Shown here piece by piece: positions 46,006 to 56,055 of a stretch of 64,000 nucleotides of DNA. How positions within the stretch are numbered: position 1 is the stretch's first letter; each line of letters opens with the position of its first letter. The notes under the pieces are model-generated. The model saw only the letters and a program-made list of their open reading frames with translations, did no database searches and was not told the DNA's origin. The translations under genes and the position numbers were made by a program. Origin of the DNA: Bryopsis sp. KO-2023 (lineage: Eukaryota > Chlorophyta > Ulvophyceae > Bryopsidales > Bryopsidaceae); contig BSYQ01000005.1 of assembly GCA_030272585.1 (NCBI GenBank), forward strand, positions 2,976,001 to 3,040,000, in the 5' to 3' direction.

Positions 46006-48662
46006 CACCCATCCTGTTTGTCCCTAAGAAAGATGGAGGGCTCAGGATGTGCCTGGATTACAGATGGCTCAATAAGAAAACCATCAAAAATAGGTATCCT
46101 CTGCCCTTACCAGAGGAGATGATTGACAGGGTACATGGGGCTAAATATTTCACAAAGATTGACTTGAGATCAGGCTACTGGCAGATGCCTCTAAGGGAAG
46201 AGGACAGGCCTAAGACTGCCTTCAGAAGTAGATTTGGACATTACCAGTTCAAGGTCCTTTCTTTTGGACTTACTAATGCTCCAGCACAATATATGAACAT
46301 GGTTAATGACATCTTCAAGGATATGCTGGATATCTTTGTGCTGATCTTCATTGATGATCTCTTAATCTATTCTAAGAGCATCTCTGAGCATGTAGAACAT
46401 TTAGCAGCAGTCTTAGCCAGGCTACAGAAGTATAGTCTGTTTGCCAAGGCCACCAAAAGTGAAATCTGTGTAAGGGAAACAGATTTCTGTGGATTTTGGT
46501 TGAGTGAAAAAGGGATCTCAGCAATGGATGTGAAAGTTAAGGCAATCAGGGATTGGAAGCCCTTAAAGACAGTTACAGATGTCAGGAGTTTTCTGGGGAT
46601 GGTTTTCTTCTATAGAAGATTCATCCCAGACTTTGCAAAGATAGCAGGCCCTCTGCATGACTTAACTAAGAAGGATGTCATGTGGGAGTGGGGATCTGCT
46701 CAGGAACAGGCTTTTCAAACACTCAAAACTGCATTGATGGGGAAACCAGTGCTGATCCATCCTAATCCAGTGAAAGATTACACTGTGATTAGTGATGCAT
46801 CTGGGGAAGCAACTGGAGGAGTCCTCTGTCAGGATCATGGCTCTGGATTACAGCCCATAGCCTTTTGCAGTAGAAGATTATCCAAATCAGAACAGAATTA
46901 CTCAGTGTATGAAAGGGAACTCCTGGGAATAGCCTACTGCTTGATGCAGTGGAGGCACTATTTAGAGGGCTGCCCAGGAGAAGTCACAGTCTTTACAGAC
47001 CACCAGCCACTAACAAACTTTATGGATCAAAAAATGATGTCAAGGCCTCAGGCCAGGTGGCTGAGAGCAGGACATTTCCTCAGCATCAAACCAAAGATTC
47101 AGTACATCCAGGGGAAATTGAATCTAGTGGCTGATGCACTATCAAGAAGTCTACCAGCAGAGAATCAAGTGAATGTAGTGAGCTCCTTACAACCTAGTAT
47201 GGAGGAGATTACACTCTGGGAACAAGCAACACTAGCAGATGTTGAGATCAAGGACATCTACACTCAAATACTGGATGGGGAGAGAATTCCAGGCTATGGA
47301 ATTAATGAATCAGGATTGTTGATTTATCAAACTCAAGATGGACTCATGAAGTTATGGGTACCTCAGGAACTGAGGATGAAAGTCCTTACAGAAGGACATG
47401 ATAATCAAATCTCTGGACATCTAGGGATAGAGAGAACTCTGGAGCTGATGTCCAGGAAATACTACTGGAATGATATGAAAAAGGATGTCCAGGAATATGT
47501 CAGGACATGTGAGGTTTGCCAGCAAATGAAGCCTGAGTTGAGAGCTCAGAAAGGCTTGCTGCAACCTATTCCAGTAGCTGATAAGAAATGGGATCAGATC
47601 ACTACTGATTTAGTGACTGATTTACCCCCTGTTGATGGATTTGATTCCATTGCAGTCTTTGTTGATAGATTGACCAAAATGGTGAAGTTCATACCCTGTA
47701 GTAAAACAATAGATGCACCAGGGTATGCAAGGATATTCTTTGATCACATCTTCAGGAATCATGGGATTCCTAGTGTGATAATCAGTGATAGAGACACTAG
47801 ATTCACAAGTAAATTTTGGCAGGAATTAATGAAGTGTGTGGGCACTAAAGTTAGAATGTCTACAGCCTTCCATCCTCAAAGTGATGGACAAAGTGAGGTC
47901 AGCATCAGGACCTTAGAAAACTTTCTAAGACCCTATGTGGAAGATCATCCAGAGACCTGGATGCAGGGATTAGGGATGGCTGAGTTTGCAGCTAATAATG
48001 CTGTGCATACTGCAACTGGATACAGCCCCTTCTACTTGATGTATGGAGTGCATCCACAACTGCCAGGGGATTTACTTGCTGGAAAAGCTCAAGCTGAAGC
48101 AGAGTCAGTACAAGAGATGATATCTCATATGCAGGAAGTCATCAATGATGCCAAGGACAGATATAAAACAGCCCAAGAGAAGATGAGGCAGCAAGCAAAT
48201 AAAAGGAGAAGGGATGTACAGTTTCAAGTGGGAGAAAAGGTGTTGCTCTCCACAAAGACATTGAATTTATCAGTCTTGAAACATATTCCAGTGAAAATCA
48301 GAAGAAGATATATAGGGCCTTTTATTATTGCTGCTGCAGTGGGATCTGTGGCATATAGATTGGTGTTACCAGATGGATGGAAATTACATCCTGTATTTCA
48401 TGTATCAAAGTTGAGAAAACTTCAAGAGAGTTCTAAGTTTCCTAGGGAGGTAATGGCACCTCCAGCAGAATTAGATTCTGAGGGAGAAGAAGAATTTGAA
48501 GTTGAGGCTGTAGTAAGACATAAGTTTTCAGGAAGGAAAAGAAGATTTTTAGTAGTCTGGAAGGGGTATCCACTTAGTGAAGCAACCTGGGAACCCCAAG
48601 ACAATTTATTGAATGCATCAGAGATCCTGGCTGATTATAAGAGGAGAGCTGGGATCAGGTAG
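46006..48662 (+). CDS. pol: Chromovirus pol, second part (reverse transcriptase, RNase H, integrase, chromodomain)
   Basis: Reverse transcriptase motifs KIDLRSGYWQMP, LSFGLTNAPAQYMNMV and the active site FIDDLLIYS; RNase H with ISDASGEATGGV and YSVYERELLGIAY; integrase with the HHCC zinc region (GHLGIERTLELM, CEVCQQMKP), a DDE core (TTDLVTDLP, ISDRDTRFTS) and the GKVAYRLVLP-like region typical of chromoviruses; and a C-terminal chromodomain with RRFLVVWKGYPLSEATWEP. Chromodomains steer integration towards heterochromatin marks in this group. Part of the retroelement at 36501-49431. Confidence 0.92.
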
Positions 48663-48918
48663 AAGTTAGATGCACTTTTGATTCTGTGGCTGAAGGATCA
48701 GGAATCCCAGAGACTAGGGGATGGGTTGCATAAGGGCAGTGAAGTGTTTTCTGAACTTCTGTGGGTTAAGGATTTTATGGGGATCTAATTATCCTTTCAG
48801 AAGTGCAGGGAGCTTGGGATTTGCATCACCCTAGTTCAGAGTTACTTTTACAGAATCAGAAGGATGCATTTGATAGATACTTGGTGAGGGCACCAACTGC
48901 CCCCAGGGGGGAGGCAAT
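48663..48918 (+). other. 3' noncoding segment and polypurine tract of the chromovirus
   Basis: About 250 bases between the pol stop and the 3' LTR, ending in the purine-rich AGGGGGGAGGCAAT at 48905-48918. Confidence 0.7.
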
Positions 48919-49431
48919 TGATACCAGCTGCTGACGTCCAGGGACGTCAGACGTCAAAGGCGTCATGCATCTGACGTCTGTGAAGCGTCAGATGCATCCC
49001 CGGTGAATGACAGCATCCTCCCAAGGAGGTACTACTGACCTACAGCGAGGAAACCACCGTAAGAGCACAGAGTCAAGACAGTGGTTCGATCACCAGATTA
49101 GGACTTGCGAGACTGAGGTCTTGGGTTCGAGTCTGAGCGGAAACGTGCTTTGGTCTGGGCCTGTGTGTGAGAGTGTGAGTGAGTCAGGAGTAGAACTGGC
49201 GGCTGTGAGTCAGGGTAGTGGGAGTGTTACGGGTGGTTAGTCACCCGCAGGAAAATCGAACTGGGAGTTAAAATGATGGGACGCTTGATGTAACCTTGCT
49301 TTTCAGTGATCTGTTGGTGTGACCCCGAGTCTGTGACCCGTGCGATTTTGTGTGACCGTTCCGCCGCCGCCTCACTCTTTTCCGAGATAGGAGACGTCGC
49401 TCGCGGACGTCAGTCCTCCCGAGCGATAACA
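48919..49431 (+). repeat. 3' LTR of the chromovirus
   Basis: 513 bases, TG...CA, almost identical to the 5' LTR and followed directly by the target duplication TGCAC. Confidence 0.95.
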
Positions 49432-49436
49432 TGCAC

Positions 49437-51386
49437 GTTGGACAGGAAAAGTTGCAACTGGCCTGCTGCGCTCAGAATAAAAACCAGCTCTTCGCCGAGA
49501 ATCGCAAAGCAACGACTGGTGTGTTTCCTCTGTGCTGTGTGCGTGCGTTCTTTTTACTCTCAACCGACTTTTCCGTCTCGACTCTTTCTCGCAATGATGA
49601 TGAACGCTGCAATTCTGTTGGCCTTCCTCGCACTCGTGGCGTCGCCACAAGCTTTGGCAGGTGTGCAGCACAACTGTTCTCTTTTTGCGCAACGTGGGCG
49701 GACGTTGTCGTTTTCATTCTGGTGTGGTTGAGATGTGCCGCCTAACATTTGCATGTCTTCGCTCAGGTCGACGCCTCTATCAGACTTCAACCACTTCGTG
49801 CCAAGTGTTCGGTTCGGTGAGCCTTGTGGTGAAGTCGGGCTCGTGCAAGGGCTGGGCGGGAGCGAGCTGCAATGTAAGAGTTCTTCTTCTCACTATCAGC
49901 ATCGTCTCCTGTGAGCATTTCATGCTGTTCCCCACTTTTTCAAAAAACGCAAGGAACTCATTGGCTTTTGCTGTGTGCATCCCCAGTCTCTCGCATTTGC
50001 CGAATCCAAACTGGAGAGCGAAGTCAAGGAGATCCTCACAAATGATCTGTGTAGTCCCATATCGGCGCAAGCTGCAGCAACAGCCGCCGCGACTGCCGTG
50101 GCGTCTGTTTATTTCGAGGCGCTGGCAAAGGTTGGTGAATCCTATCTATGAGGTTTTCTGTCTGTTTACTGTTTTTTCTCCCAACTTTTGCGTGCATTGA
50201 CCCCCTGCTTTGCTCGTGCAGGTCTCTTGTGATGGTCAGGGCTTTGGATGCGGTTTCAGCGTGGCCCGTGGAGATTCATTTGCAACTGCTTATGCAGAAG
50301 CGTTCGCTCGAGCCGTAGCAGTCGCAGCCGGCGGCGAATCCGGCGCAGTGTGTATGGGAGACTTGACCGCGATAGCGGTGGGATTCGCGAAAGCCGCCGC
50401 GGAAGGTAGCACCAGGGCGTGTGTCGAAGGCAGCGGAACAGCAGAGGCTTTTCGCTCCGAATTTGTGCTCTCTGCAACAACAGCCATAGCTGACGCATTG
50501 GCGATCGCAACCTCAGAAGTCTGCACAGGTTCGGCAGTTTCTTGTTTATCTCGTTGCTCCTTTACGCTCGTGTGGCCCTGCTTTCGAAGCAACGTGCGAA
50601 TGTGTTGCGCGCAGGCGAATTGGGTACCAGCTCCGAATGCGGAGTCGACGTGGAGGGAAGCTCCACCGCCACCAACATCAACCTCAACGAGGTGGGCGAC
50701 CCAGCGCCAACGACGAGCGGCGACGGCACTGCTGATTCCGGCTCCTCCTCGACCACGGCCGGCTCCCAGCTCCCAGTCTGCACCACTGTGGCAGAGTACT
50801 CGTGCTGCTGGGATGCTCCAGGGTGAGAAGGCTGGCAGTGTTGATTGTGTTGTTCGCTTGGAACCGTGTTTGTATTGGTGATGAGATGCGTTTGCTGTTC
50901 GTGTACTGCACAGATGCGCCAAGAACGGTCTGCGAAGCGGGGCTTCTTTCGACCCCAACCACAATCTGCTGATTTTCCCCTTGGGATCGTCGGTGCCACA
51001 GTGCTTCTGCTACTAGTACCAGCACGTTCGTTTATGGAGCAGCAACAAAAAATTGGAACACCAACCAGAGGATCACGTATAATTTCGGGCGTACACGAGA
51101 ATCGTTCGCTTCTTTTGTAGAGGAGTGAACACTTTGGGGCAGAATCCACTTGAAAAGCGGTGGAAAGCCCTCTTTCTGTTTTATTTTGAGCCACGTCGTG
51201 GGTGGCATGAAAGCACTTGCATTTGGACCTGACCGGGGCGAGAGCTGTTTTCCTTTCGTACGTGGGAGGTGGTGGCGTGTGTGGAATCTTGTGTGGTATT
51301 TTCGAGAGGGACTTCGGCCGCCGCTGGTCCAGAAAGACTTAACATGCCTGTAAGGCATAGGCCAATGTAATCGATGCTAACTTGAG
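49437..51386 (-). repeat. Palindrome, right arm (1950 of 1966 bp; 16 bp lie at 36485-36500)
   Basis: Inverse complement of 34445-36394 with the same length. The outer end reads GGCCAATGTAATCGATGCTA then ACTTGAG. Beyond it (GAACTGAGTTTTG) the flanks differ, although a weak resemblance to the left flank continues (ACAAT...AAAA...TCTCAAG-like order). Confidence 0.95.
49594..51016 (+). CDS. Secreted Ala-rich, Cys-containing protein, copy B (311 aa)
   Basis: Exons 49594-49660, 49767-49873, 49987-50130, 50222-50528, 50615-50822 and 50914-51016 (TAG); all introns GT-AG and all phases match, total 936 bases. The protein is the same as copy A: signal peptide 1-22, Cys module, Ala-rich helices, Ser/Thr/Gly linker, Cys-rich end. 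Three consecutive ATG codons start the frame; the first is used here. The promoter that the two copies shared is now split by the retroelement insertion 157 bases upstream of this ATG, so copy B has the 3' LTR as its near upstream neighbour and may be driven by it. Function unknown. Confidence 0.8.
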
Positions 51387-51899
51387 GAACTGAGTTTTGT
51401 ATTCTTCATTGTGATTCCGCATTGATTATATCCCATCTGCAGTAGCCATATTATTGAGTAAATTAACTGGAGGTGGTTTTGGTGGTTTTGTCGTTCAAGC
51501 GTCTATAAGCTCACAAACAGGTGCTTTAACCATACTCCGTGAAGGACTGGTACTGGAGCCGTATCATTGTGCTGTAAAAGAATGTGTTTCTTGCAAAACC
51601 ATGTACGAAGTCTCTACGCAGAGATTGATCTGGAATTCGAATTGATGATTTGATTAAATGGTTGAACCTCCAGAGTAACCCGCTTCTCCCCACATCCTTG
51701 CATTTCGTGACTGTTGTATTATTGATCTTCCAAGGATAAGGCAATGCATCGTGGGCCACGATGCATTGCCACCAACCCTCAACAGCTGTCTGAAAAACTT
51801 TTTTTTCTCTTCGCATCTCAACGCACCAAAAGAACGCCAAGTGAAACAGCCAAAATCATTGAGACCAAGTTGACCGCACAGGCTGTGGGAACTTCTGAT
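51387..51899. other. Spacer between convergent genes
   Basis: Between the palindrome and the stop of the secreted protein on the minus strand. Only short frames without splice context. It includes the short inverted word ATGCATCGTGGGCCACGATGCAT at 51742-51764 (a perfect 11-base stem with a 1-base centre). Confidence 0.4.
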
Positions 51900-53628
51900 T
51901 ACAGTAGCAGAACGCAAAACACAATGACCGCCGACAAAGATGTCATCAACAGAGATACTCCATGAATGGGTGCTCCATTCAGCTTCTTCACAATCTTATT
52001 TGCAAGGCTGCGGACCGTGTCCTCATCGTAACAGGCGTTGTTCACGCCGTCCTTCTCGAGGGATTCCTCGAAAGACTACCAAAGTACGAAAAATGGGAAC
52101 TCAAGAGAGCAATGTAACACTTCTCCGTTCAGTACGAAGGATTATGCAAAAGGCTAGCAAGCCAACAGATAAACAACTCACTCCAGACCCCTCAAACACT
52201 TTGAAGCATTTCGCCACAATGGTTATCATCCCCTCGCCATAATCCTGCAACAATGCTTTCCGCTTATCAAACAGCCTTCCCCAAGCGTACGTAGTTACGT
52301 ACAGGAACAAAGCTTCAAGTGGTTTTTATGTTGGTTTTTTTAAGACGGCAAATCGGTATTTGCGGTGAAGACCACCTTTCGATTTTTTGCTTTTTGCTGG
52401 AACAACTGAGGTTCTTGTATTTTTATAAAAAAGTCATATGGTGTCGGCATTATTGTATGCTCTTGGCAAGATAATTTTGCGTTGAAGCAGGTATTAACAC
52501 TCGATGAGTTCTAAAGAGACAGCATTCTGAATAATTCTGGTACAAGAAAACTTGTCTTCTTGTTTGTGCTGGAAAATCTATTTCCAGCCGCCGGACTAGA
52601 GTTGAAACACCATGTTTTTTCCTACCTCCCAGCAGTGCTCTCTCTTCTCCTCAGCTATTTCGCAAGTCTCAGCCTCAAACGAATCGAAGAAAGTCGAGCA
52701 ATCGGGATCCTCAGCAACTTTCGCTTCGAAAGACATTGTTTCCAAGAGGCACTCCTTTTCCTTGTCGTTATTGGAGCCCTCCTCATTTTCGGCATTAGAA
52801 CCGCCCAAAGCGTTCACGTATATGTCAATATATTGTTCGGTGGTGAAGCAGGGGTCGTAAGTTTCGTCGACACTTTGGGACGACACGTCCTTCAAGTTGT
52901 TAAGATGCTAAGAACTTGTACTTGTGGTCGTTCCCCAAATACGTAGAAGCAGACTGTTCAACGCAAATAGAATATAGACAAATACTGCAGTGGCAGCCAC
53001 TTACCTCGGCTTCCGCATAGAAGTCTTTGCAGTTCGCAAGATATTCCCCAAAGGTTGGAGCGTATGTCTGAAATGAACAGCCCGCTGGTCACTTCTTTTT
53101 GTATGTTTCAAAATTCAACAACAATCCACATGTATTATACTGAGCATTCTGTAGAAAAGTCTCGTTTTTCAATTTTTCCAAGAAACCATGGTGGGGAAAC
53201 GTCACCGCACATGGTTTCTCTGGCCACACCTGATGTTTCTGTGTTCGTTCGGCTTGGGATGTGAGGGAGCCAGTCCGTTATCAATACATATTTTGTTCAC
53301 GAAAAGGCATATTCGTCACCAATATATATTTAATGTATATTTTATATTTGTATTTATATTTATATATTTACATATTATATATATATATTGCTTGTATTCG
53401 TTTGCGTACTTCATAGCACGTTTGTCTATGCTCTTTGGCAATGTGTGGGCAGGTTGTTTGTCCCAGGGCTAAAACCGCCTCCATGAAGTTTTGGCATGGA
53501 GGATCGGTCAGAAGCCCGATTCCCAACGCCAGAGCCTTCTCGTTGCATTGCGTTTCGGTCCACGTAGACAGCGCACGATTAGAAACCGCCACGATAAATA
53601 ATGCTTTCCAGATGATGGTCTTCCACAT
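51900..53628 (-). CDS. Secreted Cys-rich protein with GPI-like C-terminus (267 aa), unknown family
   Basis: Five exons with matching phases: 53628-53410, 53068-53006, 52907-52626, 52244-52182 and 52076-51900 (TAA); all introns GT-AG. The N-terminus MWKTIIWKALFIVAVSNRALS is a signal peptide. The body has about 11 Cys, several in pairs spaced 15-20 residues apart (TQCNEK, PPCQNF, TTCPHI, QTCYE, ANCKDF, DPCFTT, KECLLE, PDCSTF, ETCEIAEE, EHCWE, AKCFKV, NACYDE), all in short helix-like segments, suggesting a disulfide-linked helical fold. The C-terminus HGVSLLMTSLSAVIVFCVLL is hydrophobic with no basic tail, as in GPI-anchored proteins. Cell surface location is inferred. Not recognised as any known family. 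Confidence 0.75.
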
Positions 53629-56055
53629 TCTGGAGAAGAAACGAGCACTGACTGTTTGTCGCCTAGGAATATATATGTGTGGGATACGGATACTTTTGCA
53701 ATAATTATTCGAGAGGAAAACTGGGCTGAGAAAACTCATCAGAATCACTGAAAATGATCAGACCTGGCAGGTCTGATAATTAGATGGCAAATCCTAAGCT
53801 CCAGGGACCATGAATTGTAAGAAAAAAACTCCGATATTTGTGAGCTCAAGCACGAACAAAAACGCGAAAGCCTTGCAGAACTGAATTTACGGCTCTTTGG
53901 CGGGCGGAGCCCTTGGTCAAAACGCTTACGACCCCGTTTTCAACTGAATGCATATGCATGACGTTTCAGCAAAAAAGACACGAAACCATGCACGCTATTG
54001 GAAGGCATGCGCTCTTCTATCAATACGTATCAATAGACATCTGCCTTCTGCGAATTGATACGTATACGTATCGCTGCCAAAAGTCAAGCATGCTTGCAAG
54101 CCACGATGATCTGTGAAATCTTGTTATGTTGCAAACACAGGTCAAAGGAACCCGATCGTGTTTCCTTGTCCCACATTCAACTAAATTGTTTGGAGAGCTG
54201 CCGAAAGGTCTCCGTTGGGATCTATTGATTTTTTTTAATCTTGAAACAGAGCCGTGGGGAGGCCAGAGCTCAATCCTTGACAAGTCTACCAATTGTTTAA
54301 CTCAGTAGCTGTCAGTTCGTGTTGTTGATGGGATCTAAGGGATCTAAGGGATCGTTGAACCCAGACCAAGCGGTTAACAAGAAGAATGGTTCAGATTTTT
54401 CTGACGTCTATGTCTGACAAAAACGAAAAACCAATACCAATCTCTTCTAAGAAAGGGTGGGATCTGAGAGTTTAGTAAGGATGACAGTCAGACTTTGGGC
54501 GTTGAGAGTGAACAGGACATCATTGCATTTTTTCAGGTTGTTTTCTTCTTTTCGTTTTGGGTCATAGGACTTGGTGGTGCTTTTGGGTTTTCCCAACAAT
54601 CTTCGTTTGAAGAAATCCTTTTCACATAATGCCAGGTAGGTCATGTTTTTTTTTTGTTTTTTTTCTGGGGAGGTATCGGCTTACAGAGTTTTCTGGTAAG
54701 AGAAGACACTCAAGTCGCATTTAATGATCAAGGATATGTATTTTTTTTACCAAAAGCACCTGGGAGGTAGATTTGGCTCAACTGGTTAATCAACACAACT
54801 GTCGAGTGGAACTGTTGAAGGCAAAAACCCATTCTTCGTCCTGTTACAAATAACCTTACAGAAAAGCCATTTCTTTGTATACACCGATGCCCGAGCCAAA
54901 ATCGATTATGAATGCTTCTCTGAGTTAACCCCACCCCCCTGATGTCCAAGTCTTCGCCCAATATTCTCATGTCACTATGTTCCAAAAAGAGAAAACTATT
55001 GCTACAAAGCTGCAATAACCAGCCCCCAAGAAGGAACACATGTCAGAAAAAGTTAAAATCAGCAGCACTTACTGAAAACACGATTATAAAAAAAATGAGA
55101 AAAACGAAATATGAAAAAACACATGTATTTGCGCCAAAAATAGAACACACTGTTCTATATATATGTTTGCTCCCTATAAAAAAAGAGGACACATCAAACA
55201 AGATGAGTCATCCTATGTTTTTCCTTGTGATTAGTCATCCAACTACCCAAGTGCGTACTTTCCTCCTTTCCTCCTTTCAGTGTGAGTCAGACTGTTCTGG
55301 CTCCAGCACTTGGCTATTTTTTAAAACTTAAAAAAATAGTGTTAAAAAAGCCTCTTTTCTAAATCCTCCATCAAGTTATCGATGATTTTTTCTTTTTGCA
55401 CCCAATCTAATGTAATCCCTGTAAAGCGAACGTACGAAAACGTCCGTATGTATATTTTTTTCCTCCTTCTAATGCTCGAAAGATTTACCACTTCTTAGGC
55501 TGATCATTATTGTTATTTTTTCCCTTTTTTTTTTGGAGGGAGAAAACAATTCTCCACTTCTGAAGCATACTTTTTTTTATAATAATATGGAAAGCTCCCT
55601 ACCGACAGAAAAGAGTCGAAAAGAGATAAAATCGCCACCCCAAAAAATATAAAAATAAAATGAAACCATATGCACTCCCTCCTACTTCATTCACTGGGGT
55701 CACCATTCAGAAAATCCAATCTCTTGATTTTTCCCTCTGTATGACAAGCCTTAGTTTTTCTTTATATTTTATATTATATATGTATATATATATATATATT
55801 TCTTTCTTCCTTTGATCAGAGAAAGCTTCAACCTCTGTAAGCGAGTACTTTCAACTCATCTCCCTGGTCATTACTAAACATATGTCAAGAAGAATGTCAA
55901 AAAAAAAGCAAAAAAAGCCGAGCATTTACCAGAACCCAATTTTTTTTCACCCCCCAACAACTTCAGAAAAAAAAAACTGAAAAAAATCTGTTGCCGTCAT
56001 CCCTCCCTTTATAATGGGTTTTTTTAAATCTCTGTGATGCGGGTTTTCTTTCAAC
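53629..56055. other. AT-rich spacer
   Basis: Contains TA microsatellites (55770-55800), T-runs and short frames without splice support. A (TA)-rich run at 53330-53395 lies in the first intron of the neighbouring gene. No gene seen. Confidence 0.5.

Larger units (their letters stand above)
36501..49431 (+). mobile_element. Ty3/Gypsy chromovirus LTR retrotransposon, young, interrupted by a hAT transposon
   Basis: LTRs at 36501-37014 and 48919-49431 begin TG and end CA and are flanked by a perfect 5-bp target duplication TGCAC (36496-36500 and 49432-49436). Just inside the 5' LTR is TGGTTTCGGAGCCC, resembling an initiator-Met-tRNA primer binding site, and a purine-rich tract AGGGGGGAGGCAAT precedes the 3' LTR. 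Order of parts: gag, protease, reverse transcriptase, RNase H, integrase, chromodomain, which is the chromovirus order. The two LTRs differ by about one substitution and one single-base indel on reading, so the insertion is recent. Apart from the nested hAT, which splits pol, the element looks whole. Its length without the hAT and its duplication would be about 7.8 kb. Confidence 0.95.

Noticed and set aside
34445-51386. The palindrome as terminal repeats of one giant transposon
   Set aside because: The central LTR element has its own target duplication within one arm, so the arms predate it and do not belong to it; the outer flanks show no target duplication.
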